The translations under genes and the position numbers were made by a program. A DNA stretch of 64,000 bases from Neonectria sp. B-13 (taxonomy: Eukaryota > Ascomycota > Sordariomycetes > Hypocreales > Nectriaceae). The notes below the pieces were generated by a model that made no database searches, had not been told where the DNA came from, and was given only the letters and a program-made list of their open reading frames with translations. Shown in pieces: positions 43,242 through 54,282 of this stretch; positions within the stretch are counted from its first letter, which is position 1, and each line of letters begins with the position of its first letter. The stretch lies in contig NOKP01000003.1 of assembly GCA_002682825.1 (NCBI GenBank), positions 2,790,001 to 2,854,000 of the forward strand, written 5' to 3'.

Positions 43242-45848
43242 CTACACTCGCTTGCCGTTTCCTCGGTCAAAGTAGTAGTAGACCGAATCCATCTCCGGGC
43301 CAGTTGTAGCCGCTTCAGCATGCGGATCTGCCCAGTCCCACTGACCACATTGGACGGGCATGGGGCCAGCCATGTCAAAGTCCATCATTGTAGGCATCTG
43401 AGGGCACCACGAACTCTGTAAATCCACCAAGTCGGCAATGCTCATATGTTCTCCCGTTGAAGCGCCTAGGGCGTTGGAATCTAGGACGTCGTGGAAGAGC
43501 GCGTCGGAAGGCTGCCACTCAGGCTTGCTGATTTCTTCAAATGGAGTGAATGAAGTGTTGGTGGAGGCTGCGGATGAGGATCTTGATGCCGAGGGCATAG
43601 ACGAAGTCATAGAAGAGGGCATGGTGGACGTATCCCCAACGCGGGCGTATGGCGATGATGGATCGATGGCAATTCTGGGGATTGTAGAGAGACGATCTGG
43701 ATCGGAAGTAGGGAAGCCACGGGGGCTTCTCTGAGGCGAATCAGATATGGATGCTATCCGAGCGTTGTCTGGAGAAGACGCCCCAGAGGAGTCGGAGGCT
43801 GATGAGGGGCAGAACATCCGCACACCAATCTTCAAATTCTTCCGAACCAGGCGAATGGAAGCCCCCTGATTCAGGAAGTCATTCTTGCTCATCTCATAGA
43901 GGCGTCGGGCAAGAACCTGAAACCTGCCCTCATAGGCCTGAATTAAGGACGTGTCATTGGGGTTGAACCTTCGGTGAATAGAGATCAAAGCCCGAGCACA
44001 AGTGTCGAGAGACATACAAAAGACGTCAGGGAATGAGCCACGGAGTGATGGTGTGAGGCCGAAAAGATCCTGCGGCTGCTCGGAGGTAGATGCAAACAAT
44101 CGAAGGATGTCCTCTGATGAAGAGCAAAACCGCTCAACAACATCGGCTGTGATGGGTTCCTCAAGCTGCATAGGCTGAGGCTCCGGGAACAAAAAGTGTA
44201 TGGCCATGGCATGATAGACGACAAGGACCAAGTTTCGCGAGGAAGCCTCTGTGACTTGGCGATTGAGAATGTGAATGCTCTCCATCAAAACTCGGTTTAT
44301 CTCTCGGCAGACGCTCGAAATGTCCTTGGAAGGCTTTCCTTGCTGTATTCGCTGCAGAGCAAGCAGCGGGGCTTCTTGCCAGAAGCCGGTGGTGGGCGAT
44401 TCGGATGTGTCTGAATCTTGGGGATAAAGAGCGAAGATGTAGGCGACGACACTAGCAATGTGCGCCAGGGGCCACATCTCCCTGATGACGCTCTTCTGTT
44501 TCTGCAGGGTGCTGAAGTTTTCGGAGACGAGGTCCAACTGGATCATGACGGATGAAGCCTCTGTAACGGGGAGGAATATAGAAGTCAAAGAAGTCGGCAG
44601 TAATGCTGAAAAGTGCCCGTTGCCCATCTGAATGAATGCCCACAGGCTAAGCGAATATGTTGTCCAGTAGAGGTAGGCGATGATTTCCTTCTCGACATCA
44701 AACACGTCGATGCCGTTGATACGGCTAGATGTCATGGGGGCAGATGTGTTCGATATCTGGTCCTTGATCTCTGAAGCCATCCTCCCAGCAAGCCCAATGT
44801 AGCAGATCGCCCGGCGCAGCTGAAAAGAGCAAAGCGCATTCCATGCCAGCAACATGAGAGCCTGAGCCGTGGAAATGCCACTGAATATTCTTGTGGAGAT
44901 TCCCGAAGACATGTTGCCACCGTTGGGAGAACTTTGGGTTGGCCGAAGAGGCCTCGTGTGGAGTTGGGCAATGGCCCATCGGAGAAGGACATGGCCTCGG
45001 GCAATGGAAACCTCGTCCCCGATGCTGAAGTTGGCATCGGCCAGCATGGTTGCCAACAAGATCTCGTCATGGGTGCCGTCGCGGAGCTCTCGCAGAAGTA
45101 GGGTCTTGGAGACGAGGAAGGACAGAGGGTGCACCGAGTACCAGACATCGATCAGCTGCGTTTGCTGTCGCTGGCCATATTCTGTTAGGGGGTTGCTGCC
45201 GAGAGGAGGGTTGTCGAACATGGTTTGCGTATCATCGCTGGCCAGTCCGGACAAGAAGAATCGAGCACCACCCTCCTCGACGTGGTGGCAGCCCAAGGAT
45301 CCAAACTGATCTGTGACGAGACCCACGAGGTCATGCGTTAAAAGGGAGAGGATGCCAGTATACCTGACATTCTTGGGGCTGAACTTGGTGGCGGCGCTTT
45401 CGGGTCGATCACGGAGACTGGTCTGAAGGGTTCGGTGGTATGCCGCGATCCGCTCCTGCCACGGACTGCTCCGCGGCCCATCGTTATCTTGGGAGAAGTT
45501 CTCGAAGAACCTCTGCTCAAGAGCTATAGCAACACTCTCGCCAGTCTCGCCCTGGACAGGCCCGACCTCCTCCATGACAGTGCTCGGCGGAGTGGAATTG
45601 GGAGAGCCGATAGAAATGGACCGCTGGCGAGTGTGTCCCATGGGCGCATCTCCGGTGCGGAAAACCGACAAGGTCGATTTGGTACTGTCCTGGCTGGGAT
45701 TCCTTGTCTTGGGGCGCAACGGTTCGAAGTCGTAGATGCAGTCGGCACCTTGCCTGCGGCACGCCTCGCAGATGGTTTCGTTTGAGCATTTGATCTTCCT
45801 CGCCCGGCAGAAGGCACAAGAACGCCTCAAGGGATGCTTGGATGTCAT
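43242..45848 (-). CDS. Zn2Cys6 fungal transcription factor
   Basis: A single exon of 868 aa. The N-terminal zinc cluster has Cys at 11, 14, 21, 27, 30 and 37 (CAFCRARKIKC then CEACRRQGADC), the exact CX2CX6CX5CX2CX6C pattern, preceded by basic residues. The middle region (about 200-500) resembles the fungal-specific regulatory domain (Fungal_trans), with QQTQLIDVWYSVHPLSFLV, RGHVLLRWAIAQLH and FQLRRAICYIGLAGRMASE. The C-terminal 170 residues are Ser/Pro-rich and acidic, a likely activation region. It would bind CGG-containing sites in the nucleus. Position between the PKS-NRPS and the tailoring genes makes it the natural pathway regulator, but its large size and broad-family character mean that a general regulator cannot be excluded. 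Confidence 0.9.
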   Translation of the reverse strand: MTSKHPLRRSCAFCRARKIKCSNETICEACRRQGADCIYDFEPLRPKTRNPSQDSTKSTLSVFRTGDAPMGHTRQRSISIGSPNSTPPSTVMEEVGPVQGETGESVAIALEQRFFENFSQDNDGPRSSPWQERIAAYHRTLQTSLRDRPESAATKFSPKNVRYTGILSLLTHDLVGLVTDQFGSLGCHHVEEGGARFFLSGLASDDTQTMFDNPPLGSNPLTEYGQRQQTQLIDVWYSVHPLSFLVSKTLLLRELRDGTHDEILLATMLADANFSIGDEVSIARGHVLLRWAIAQLHTRPLRPTQSSPNGGNMSSGISTRIFSGISTAQALMLLAWNALCSFQLRRAICYIGLAGRMASEIKDQISNTSAPMTSSRINGIDVFDVEKEIIAYLYWTTYSLSLWAFIQMGNGHFSALLPTSLTSIFLPVTEASSVMIQLDLVSENFSTLQKQKSVIREMWPLAHIASVVAYIFALYPQDSDTSESPTTGFWQEAPLLALQRIQQGKPSKDISSVCREINRVLMESIHILNRQVTEASSRNLVLVVYHAMAIHFLFPEPQPMQLEEPITADVVERFCSSSEDILRLFASTSEQPQDLFGLTPSLRGSFPDVFCMSLDTCARALISIHRRFNPNDTSLIQAYEGRFQVLARRLYEMSKNDFLNQGASIRLVRKNLKIGVRMFCPSSASDSSGASSPDNARIASISDSPQRSPRGFPTSDPDRLSTIPRIAIDPSSPYARVGDTSTMPSSMTSSMPSASRSSSAASTNTSFTPFEEISKPEWQPSDALFHDVLDSNALGASTGEHMSIADLVDLQSSWCPQMPTMMDFDMAGPMPVQCGQWDWADPHAEAATTGPEMDSVYYYFDRGNGKRV

Positions 45849-47323
45849 GATGTCGGTCGATTAAGTCGGGTTGGTAGGTGGTGTGAGTAGCATGTGTAGG
45901 TCGTCCTATGGTGGTGAAGATGGAGGTGGGTGGTAACGAGAGCAAGTAGAGCCAGCCAGTTCCAGGAGAGCCAGGAGCCAAAGTGGTTATAAGTCAAACG
46001 AAAGAAGTAAAAAGAAAGATGTGGCTTTCAAGGCGAACCAGTGCATGGGCATCTGAGGACTGTGTACTGTGTCATAGAACCTTCTTGTTGGCTTGCATGG
46101 CGGGAGGCTGGAGTAGATGTAGCCGTGAGGATGGCAGACGGGCCGCACACTGTACTGCAGGCGGGCACATGGTGGAGGTTTCGGCGCTGGGAGTCGCGCA
46201 GGCAATCTTACTGGGCTATAATCTTAGAATCGAGCAAAAGGTCGCTCCAGCCCGCTCCTTCGTGGAACTGGCTGTGAGTGCCCGGTGCTTAGTTTAGGGC
46301 TGAGATGCGGGAGAGTGGCGGTGTTGGAGGTGTGTTGGAGGCGTGCTGGAGGCGTGCTGGAGGCGTGCTGGAGGCGTGCTGGGGGGAGGGCGGTACCTGG
46401 TACTCCGTGAAAAGATGGGGGAGGATCTCAGAAGTCACTCCGGATGGGGTCCTGAGGCCGCAGCGCAGGTGTGTAGGTAGGTAGGATCCCGCACCATCCA
46501 TACCTCAGGCGCGCGTCTGGCCGGGTTCAGTAGGGTCGCAGCGGTTGGTCGTCCCTAGTACTAACGTGGTAGGTACGTTGGCTCCGTTGTTGGTTGCTGG
46601 CACTTGACACTCCCTAGGCAGGGTGGCAATCTACCTGCCGCGAGGCTGTGTTGCACTATCGGAGATGGAGAGAAGATATTTCGAGGACGGCGCAGGCACG
46701 TCTCCGTTTGGAGATCTTGGATTCATGGATGCGCGGGGCCGCTTCAACATGGAGAGGACACGGACATCACGTTTTCTGGATGGGATGGGGGTAATGCACG
46801 CATTGCGACACTGACACCACCAACGACTCGGATCAGAAGCTAACTCGGGCACGGAAAAGGCCAAATCTATTCTTGAGGCTGGTGTTGCTTTCCTAACATG
46901 CGAGATTTACGGGCCTCGTCTATTTTGCCAAGTTTGGAGTCGCGAATTGCGTACGAAGTAGTAAATGCAGCCCCCAAAGACCACGGTTCCGGTCTTTGTC
47001 GGCCGGCCAAGGCTTACCACAGGTAGTATCACAGTGTCACGGCGGACTAGGCAGGTTCAGGGCTAGGTAGGTTGTTCGGCAGTTACTATCGTATTTGATC
47101 GCACTAATAATACCTAGGAAATCGAAAACTATCGCAACTATCCGGAGCAAGTCTATAGGTCTGTCTCGAGTGCAAGTCTTCCCCAACTGAATTAGGAGAT
47201 ACCGCTTTGCCTTCTCCGAGTCTAAGAAAACGAGAAACATGATAGACGGACATGACAAGGGAGAGAAAACAAGGGACGGAGCAAAGCAAAAAGGAGGACC
47301 TCAACCTAAAGCATCATCGCAGA
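45849..47323. other. intergenic with 11-bp minisatellite
   Basis: Contains the promoter of the Zn2Cys6 regulator next to 45849 and the 3' region of the monooxygenase gene. No gene is seen; short frames at 46289-46864 are not supported. Confidence 0.5.
46321..46382 (+). repeat. 11-bp minisatellite (GTGCTGGAGGC)
   Basis: About 5.6 contiguous 11-bp units run from 46321: two GTGTTGGAGGY units, then GTGCTGGAGGC repeated three times and a partial GTGCTGG. It lies about 470 bp upstream of the regulator start codon. Confidence 0.9.
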
Positions 47324-48836
47324 TCAGAGACCCGAACTCTTCTCCCCCTTTCGCTTCATAATAGCACCGGCCTCAATAAAGGGCTGGTAGCCATATAGCC
47401 ACTTCAGATAGCTGATCCAGAACCACGTCGGCACCAGCGTGTAGAGCAGCCAGCGCAGGAATGGACCCAGGCCGTAGGGCATCCGGGCAGTGTGCAGCAT
47501 GGCGAAATTGTCACTGAACTTGGACAGCCGCTGGACTCTTCCTTCTCTCGCCGCAGCATAGGCGGCGAGGATGCGAGCTGGGTTCTCGAGATTCCGCGAG
47601 TTTACGGCGAACAGGTTCCCCAGCACCGCTGCATCTTCAATGGCTTGACAGCCTCCCCTTGCATATGGTAAGCTCCCTATCTGAACGGAGGGGCTGTGTT
47701 TGTGTGTTTACTTACTGTCCAAAAAAGCTTGTCATGCTGTGAGCAGCTAAGAATCGGACCGAGTTAGGCCGTTTCACCAAAGTCCTGGGACAATACACTT
47801 ACCGTCACCGAGAAGGGCAACTCTCCCCTGGACCATCGACGGGAACTCGACTTCCTGGAAGACATTGCTGGCGATGACCCGCTCTGACTTGTCGATTACT
47901 AGCCGCCGCATGTCAGCTCAAACTGCGCCAGGTGTGTTCAGGAGTCAGCAATAGACTCACTCTGACCGAACTGGCCGTTCTCGGCGAACGGATGGTAGGC
48001 CTTCCCGTAAACCTTCTTGATATCACCGGGCGTGGTCGAACCCCACACAGATCGGTTCTTGTCCACATCTCCGTCTGCTTTCTAGGATGGAGTCAGCAAC
48101 GGAAGTACTAGGTGTTTGTCGGAGTGGCAGTGCCAACCTTAACTCCGATATACCACTGGCGGTTGTCGGGGCACGGCCAAGTCGTCAGAATGGCTTGGTC
48201 GTAGAGCATCCAGTTGGCAACACCCAGCTCTTTGGGTCCACAGTTCTCGAGGGGAGCTGTCATCCCGGAGAAGTGCACCCGGCCAGTGAACTGGATGGTG
48301 TTCGCGTCCTTCATGCCCGCCTGTCGGGCGAGGGAGCGTCTAATGGCGGATCTGATGCCGTCGGCGCCAACGACGACGTTGCCGCGGAACTTCCTACCAT
48401 CTTCGAGGACAACACAGGCTGGTTCGCCGGGGGAATCAACGACTTCCGTAACCTTACAATCAAGAGTCACCGTCTCTTCCGCCCCCGCGGCATCATACAG
48501 AAGGCGGTGGAAGTGGTGACGCTCGACCGACATGAGAGGATAGTTGAAGGTGCTCTCAAAGTTGGCCAGATCCAGAGTGTTCCATTGCTTGTTGTTACGC
48601 CAAATCTGTATCTTCTTCAGCTTCTGGCCAGACTCTAGCAGCTGGTCGTAGATGCCAAGCTGGTCAAGGAGCTTCAACGCATTAGGGGCGAGCGAGATTC
48701 CCGCCCCCACCGGCTGAAGCACCTCAGTGCGCTCAAGAACCTTGCAAGAGATGTTCAGCTGCTTGCAAATTGCCGCGAGCGTCAGACCTCCTATGCCGGC
48801 TCCGACGATGATGACTTCGGCATCTAGCGAATGCAT
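47324..48836 (-). CDS. FAD-dependent monooxygenase with C-terminal membrane segment
   Basis: Five exons (48836-48138, 48081-47961, 47898-47803, 47746-47716, 47657-47324) join in frame to 426 aa; exon 4 is only 31 nt. The N-terminal Rossmann motif is VIIVGAGIGGLTLA (residues 8-21). VVVGADGIRSAIR is the DG motif and GRVALLGDAAHSMTSFFGQG is the GD motif that binds the FAD ribityl chain. These are the three signatures of class A flavin monooxygenases (salicylate-hydroxylase type). The C-terminal WLLYTLVPTWFWISYLKWLY is hydrophobic and suggests membrane anchoring, as known for PaxM-like epoxidases. It probably hydroxylates or epoxidises the released PKS-NRPS product, with NAD(P)H as reductant. The intron 1 donor is GTTGGC, which is not strong, but the joined reading is continuous. 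Confidence 0.88.
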
Positions 48837-49843
48837 GGCTGACTTTGGCGAGTGGCTGGCTGGGCGTAAAATATGAATGTTTAACTGAGGTAAGATAATG
48901 GTGAAAGAGTCCGTATTGCCTTAAACTGGTCCACTAAGCATTTAGACATGGTCAGTCAAGCCTTTTAAGGAACTTTTGGTTAGTCTTGTCATATTATCCC
49001 AAAGGCGACGAATCCGAAAGGGAACGGATTGACGGAGGTGATCGTGTGATTAACGGCTCAGAGTCGTCCGTCCACCGGCGCTCCTCACGGAGAAGGAATG
49101 CTAAGCAGCGGCAAAGCCACATTACAAGCCCATATCATTCAATAGGCGCGGCCTGTATACGGATAAGCCGCCACGCTCCGTGACATGGCCGAGTGAACTC
49201 CCCGCTGATGAGTGGATGAATGGGGCAAAAGCGGCTTCCACATTATAAGCTTGATATGTGGATTGAGATGTGAGACATGCATACACTAATTGATTACTTC
49301 TAGAATAGGGGATTGGCTATCCTCGTGTTTCCTACGATCGGGGTTCACCGTGTCCCTGCGGATGACGGCGGATGACCAGGTAGCCGCAGCATATAAGCCA
49401 CCTCACCGAGATAACCAACCCAAAGTATCGAAAGAGAGGGCCGCGCATCGCAAGATAATGGTGGTCATTTGCAAATACGTAGTTTAAATATTCAATTCAT
49501 GCGATCTATGTGTATCCGTCCACCCCGATTAAAAACGCTTTTGTTGGCGATGCTGCAGGACATCTCACAATCGCCGGGTTATCATCGAGATTATGTGGTC
49601 ATGAAGCTGTATTGGTGATCAAGTACCCCACTAACTAAAGTAATATGAGTTGCCATATCTGGCATTCAACACTCCTCCGATTGGACCGCTGTCTAATCTT
49701 CCCATATTACACAAAACTATGATCCAGTATTCGCTAACCTCCAGAAATTACTGCAGCTAGCTAAGCATTGATGACATATGAAGCCTATACTCTTCTAATT
49801 CCGTTCCTCGGCTCAGTATCCTCCGAATCAAGTCTTAGCGGGC
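48837..49843. other. intergenic, promoter of the monooxygenase
   Basis: No gene is seen. The sequence is moderately AT-rich, especially 49200-49800; frames up to 65 codons have no domain. It should hold the FMO promoter next to 48837 and the 3' end of the pepsin-like gene. Confidence 0.5.
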
Positions 49844-51200
49844 TCACCACTTAATGTCACTAATCCCAACCCGCATCTTTTGGAAGTCAAACATGATGTA
49901 CTTATCCTTCGCAAAAGTCTCGCCAAAGTTGCCAATACTGCGGTTCGTTCTTGTTAGCGAAAGTCTCATGAACGATCCAGAAGGCCACTTACAACTCGTC
50001 ATCCTTCGCCAGCGTGCGCACATTTAAAATACACGTATCGTTGTCGAGCTTCTCGACGTAGCTCTCAGGTGTGACAGCCCACTCCTTCTTGTGACCCCGG
50101 AAAGAATACTTGATCGTCGGCAGCGTCGAGATCTCCTTGCAGTTGACAGAGTAGAAACCCTGCTTTCCGTTGTTGGGCGGAGTTTTCAACTCGACTGGAA
50201 CTCCATGTGCCAGATCGACTAGCCGATCGTAGGCGTTCTCAGTCAGCGGGATTCCGCGACCAGAGCTGGCATGGTCAAAGATGGCTGCCTTGCCCGACTT
50301 CTTGGAGGTGCGCTTAATGGTCTGAACTTCGTTGCCAATCTTCAAGCTCTCAAGCTCAACCCCCCAGTAATTGTAAATTGGGGGGTCGTAGACGAAGTCG
50401 AGGGCGTTGACATCCGGGAATAGTGTGTGCTTGTACCACCAGATCTTATTGTGCTTGATCAGGTCGTGCCGGATACCCCCAACCGACTGGACTCCATCAT
50501 GTCCGTTGCAAACATGCTTCTTAGACTCGTCATAACAGTACACGAACCCAATCATTGGGCTCTTCCAGAGACCCTGGCTCCACTGCTGATAGAACGGCGA
50601 CTGATAATCCTCTATAACGGTGTTAGTCTGCCAGCTCTAAAACTCGGTGTGGGGATACTCACTGCCATCACCCTTGTATGCTGGGGAAAGGCCAAACACG
50701 CCAGCAAACGGGAATGCGTACCCGTACGCCGATACATTAAAGTCCATGTCCGATACTTGAAGCGTAACCTCGCTAGTAACGGGGCCGATTGTAAGACGGT
50801 CGGCGCCGTACTCAGCATGAAGGGGGTCCTCCATGAAGAAATAATTAGGTTTCCAAATCCGGTCTTTGTACTTGGCAGTGAGATTCTTGAATGTGCGCGA
50901 GTCGCGCGGATCCCAGAATGTCTGCTCGGGATGCAGGCAAGACTCTGGGTCGTAGGCCCCGAAGCACTTGGGGGACACAACAAACTGACTGATCCACGTC
51001 CAGTCGACAAAGACTGGAAGCTGCACGCTTGGAGTTCCAATATCTATGGTGGACAAGAAGCCACCAGGGCCTGTAGTAAGCATCATGTCGTGTCTGCCCG
51101 CCTTGCTGGTCTTGGACCCATTGTGACGGGGGACAAGAGCTGGCCCAGCATGAGCGATGCCTAGCATCAGTGTAAAAGCGAATGCAGTATTGGGTAACAT
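49844..51200 (-). CDS. secreted pepsin-family (peptidase A1) homologue, atypical active site
   Basis: Three exons (51200-50663, 50611-49993, 49937-49844) join to 416 aa. A signal peptide is clear (MLPNTAFAFTLMLGIAHAG). FLSTIDIGTPSVQLPVFVDW is the pepsin strand pair that carries the first catalytic Asp. Here Asp66 is followed by Trp-Thr in place of Thr-Gly. The second lobe has AIFDHASSG, with Asp292 followed by His-Ala-Ser where Asp-Thr/Ser-Gly-Thr is normal. VFGLSPAYKGDG and the C-terminal IGNFGETFAKDKYIMFDFQK are typical of the fold. Several N-glycosylation sites (NGS, NLT, NVS, NDT) fit passage through the secretory pathway. Peptidase A1 genes also belong to the fusarin and lucilactaene clusters. 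Normal proteolysis is doubtful here; a non-proteolytic role is possible. Confidence 0.85.
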
Positions 51201-52309
51201 CTCGATCTGGTAGGTTATATTAGCTTAGGTCTGTGAAACGCGAGTCGTTTCCATCTATAGGTCACCTACTAAGTTGTGTGGTTGTACCGATCCTGATGAG
51301 GGCGTAGAACAGAATTGTGTCACAGTTCCGTGCAAGAAGTATAAGCTGACAATCTTCAATTGCTGAATTGAAGGACCGGAGGCCATGCGCGTCCCTTTGT
51401 ATTCTTCTCCGTCTCCGGATTCGAACTTCCAAGCTGCCGCCGCAGCCCCCGAGATCATCTCCGCCTCCGCTCCCTCGCGGAGGACCGGAACTGAGCCGAG
51501 CCTGGCGATTACAAGCACAGCCGCACCTATTTCGGTATCTGCCCAGTAATTTCGATCTGACATCACTTGTGGCTTTCCGTAAGCTTGGTTTCTAGAATCC
51601 GACACAGAGTACTATGGAGGACTCGCTCGCTGTGGGTCTCAGCCTCCTAGCATCACTGTCTCTGTAACACGCACACCGCAACATCTAAGAAAAGGAGTGG
51701 CACGCCCACCATTTGGCCAAGAAAGATCGTCTCCGCCTCATTTCTGTGGCTTTTTCGTAGCCCAAGGAGGACCTCCGTAGTCAAGACCAGAGGTCCCGAT
51801 GTAAACAATGATACCTCAGAACACCGCACTTGGGCGCGGGAAAGTAGACGGAGCCCGAGTCTCGAACGGAGTTCTCAGTTGGAATACTTGGAAAACGCGA
51901 TACTTAATTTTGGTGCTGGCGCCTTCATATGCTCCCATGATCTTCAAGCTTTTTTGTAGATGACCATTCTGCCACGCTCCAGCCTCAAGGTCCAATACTG
52001 GGTATTGGCTTCCTTTTTCTCTCTTTCTGCTTGACTGATCTCGATTCAGAAATTTATCAGATCCCAGTACCTGGTTCAAGAGAGTTTTCCGCTTTCACAA
52101 CAGGTAGACTTTCGTTTCCTAAGCCGTCTATACGATTTAAATCCAGCATTGAATCGGACATAGAAACACGTCACTTACTTAAAGTATCTCCAGCCCATTC
52201 AAGTCAACTCATCGTCACATTTGATGACCGAGAACAATATTGATAGTTTTGATTAGGAATACCCCTTGTTCATTTCCCGGTGGGTTGCAAAACTCATCGA
52301 ACTCCCTCC
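51201..52309. promoter_or_regulatory. divergent promoter region, pepsin-like gene and thioesterase
   Basis: The two start codons face away from each other across 1.1 kb, so this region holds both promoters and may coordinate the pair. The minus-strand frame at 51255-51605 has no domain and lies in what should be regulatory DNA. I did not identify a specific regulator palindrome. Confidence 0.5.
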
Positions 52310-53410
52310 ATGGAGGTCATCACCCTCATCCAAGGCAATGAAGAGTCCAGTCTTACGCCTTTCTTCATGGTCCACGCAATCTCTGGAATTGCACTCCCCT
52401 TTCTCCGTCTAGATGCCCTAGGGGACAATGATCGTCCGGTCTACGCCATCACGAACCACATCCATTGCCCCGGCAATGAGCATCTAGAGTACCCATCTAG
52501 TCTCACCGCCCTTGCTAAACGATACCTTAGAGACGTCCAAAAGGTTCAGCCCCATGGACCCTACCTACTAGGAGGTTGGTCCATGGGCGGCATGATAGCA
52601 ATGTTCATGGCACAGATTCTCGAGTCTCGCGACGAAGAGGTCCTCAAAGTCATCATGATCGACTCGGCCAACCCAGAAGTATTCCCCAACTTCCGCGATA
52701 CCGAGGAGCACAAAGCATTTACCAACGCCACGTACTCCAAGATCAGTCAACAGATCTCTTTCAACAACCTTGACGACTCTACCTTTGAATCATCGCCAGA
52801 TGCCGAAAGCCAGACGATCGACTACCCGATAGTTTCTCATCAAGATCGATGGAATACAGTGGATTCCAGCGGTAGCGGCAGTGTTAGCTCTCGTGCCTCG
52901 AGCGTGTTTGACTTCTACACCCCAAACACGAGGCCGGGCACACCCGTATCTCCGCCTTGTAGCAGCGAAGGGTCGTCGGCTTTCTGCTCGGACGAAGAGA
53001 GCGACTTGGAAATTGATGAGGAGTGCTGGGATGACTTTGAGGATCACTACGAGAAGGCCCAGCTCGAAGACCTTTTGCGCAACATCAATTTTCACGTTCA
53101 TCGAGGGCTGGGTCTCATTGCCAGCGTTACGCCTGGCGATCTCTTCCGGCCGGGGACCAAGTCCGACTTCGACGTCCTACTCATCAAATGTCGTCCCGAG
53201 CCGTTGGAAGTCTACCAAAGTCATCACAACCTCAACGGGGCCGAGTTTGTTTGGTCGATTATGCGGGAGAAGAGTATGCGGTGGGACTCCTCTCGATTTC
53301 GGAGCTTTAAGACGGTTCCCTTCAGTGGGGAACATGACAGAGCGTTTGAGCCACAATATGTGGGGGAGTTAAGCATGATCCTTCGGGCAGACTTGGAAAG
53401 GCTGGGGTGA
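52310..53410 (+). CDS. stand-alone thioesterase (alpha/beta hydrolase)
   Basis: A single exon of 366 aa starting at a good context ATG (CCTCCATGG). The fold is that of NRPS/PKS type thioesterases: PFFMVHAISGIALPF carries the oxyanion strand, GPYLLGGWSMGGMIAMFMAQ holds the nucleophile Ser91, KVIMIDSANPE has the likely acid Asp118, and GEHDRAFEPQYVGEL near the C-terminus supplies His342. Between them lies an insertion of about 110 residues that is Ser-rich then strongly acidic (SSGSGSVSSRASSVFDF, EESDLEIDEECWDDFEDHYE), replacing the usual helical lid; this may be disordered. It could release or edit chains on the PKS-NRPS, or hydrolyse the product. It is divergent from the pepsin-like gene and convergent with the P450. 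Confidence 0.88.
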   Translation: MEVITLIQGNEESSLTPFFMVHAISGIALPFLRLDALGDNDRPVYAITNHIHCPGNEHLEYPSSLTALAKRYLRDVQKVQPHGPYLLGGWSMGGMIAMFMAQILESRDEEVLKVIMIDSANPEVFPNFRDTEEHKAFTNATYSKISQQISFNNLDDSTFESSPDAESQTIDYPIVSHQDRWNTVDSSGSGSVSSRASSVFDFYTPNTRPGTPVSPPCSSEGSSAFCSDEESDLEIDEECWDDFEDHYEKAQLEDLLRNINFHVHRGLGLIASVTPGDLFRPGTKSDFDVLLIKCRPEPLEVYQSHHNLNGAEFVWSIMREKSMRWDSSRFRSFKTVPFSGEHDRAFEPQYVGELSMILRADLERLG

Positions 53411-54282
53411 TTGGTTTGGGTTGAGCATGGTTTCATTTGGGTGCATTAGATGTCCTCGTCCTCTCCTTTGAAGCGGTCGAGCAGAGCTCAAAAGGCCATT
53501 TTTGTTTTTGTCTAGCATTTCTTTGGATGGTCACGATCAATTCACACATAGGATATCGGACCTTGACAACGGAGGGTTTTTCTTTTTACGCGTAAACACC
53601 AGAATTATCTGATATATCGTCATTATTTTACCTAATTACATGCGATGGCATCTTAACAGACGTGGCTGTACTAGTTTCTGGACGACAATGGCATTGCTGC
53701 ATGCATGCAGGCTTGCGTGGCCAGAAAGCATAGGGTAGCATCCCTAGGCGAATGAGATCACCATCCACTACGACGGAGTCCTATGTTTTAAGTTTAGTAA
53801 AGATGATGACTGCATGACGGAGCTGGCAGTGAGAGGCTCCGTATGAAATTCGTGTGACCATTCAAGTTGCCACTGAGGCGCAGAATGACCTTGGCTCTCC
53901 GATTGCCCACGGCTTACTGCGGACTATTACGTCTAAGTCCATAACAGCTCCGCCCGCCCCGAACCGGCATGGTCGGCAATAGTTCATGCGCTAATCGTGT
54001 TCGCAATGCCGTGGTATGAGATGATAGAGCCTTGCTGAGACGACACGTTGAAGAAAGAAACCATGGTGTAATGTTGAGAGATGTATGGTCGAGGATGGCG
54101 ATCTGATTTTTTTATAGTTCATGTAGGAACGCAAAGAAGGTTGGTGAAACATGTAAATGATAGCATTGGAAAGAATTTGAAGCAGTGTCACTCAAGAAAT
54201 GGTCTATGAAAATATTACTTCCCCCTCCCCATTTCTCCTTCAAGGAGAGTTACAATAAGAAAGATGCCCACAATCGTTCGTG
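53411..54282. other. convergent 3' region between thioesterase and P450
   Basis: No gene is seen. The region holds the 3' untranslated regions and terminators of two convergent genes. Confidence 0.5.

Noticed and set aside
51405..51440. TTCGAA-containing T-arm-like sequence
   Set aside because: No acceptor or anticodon stem can be formed around it.
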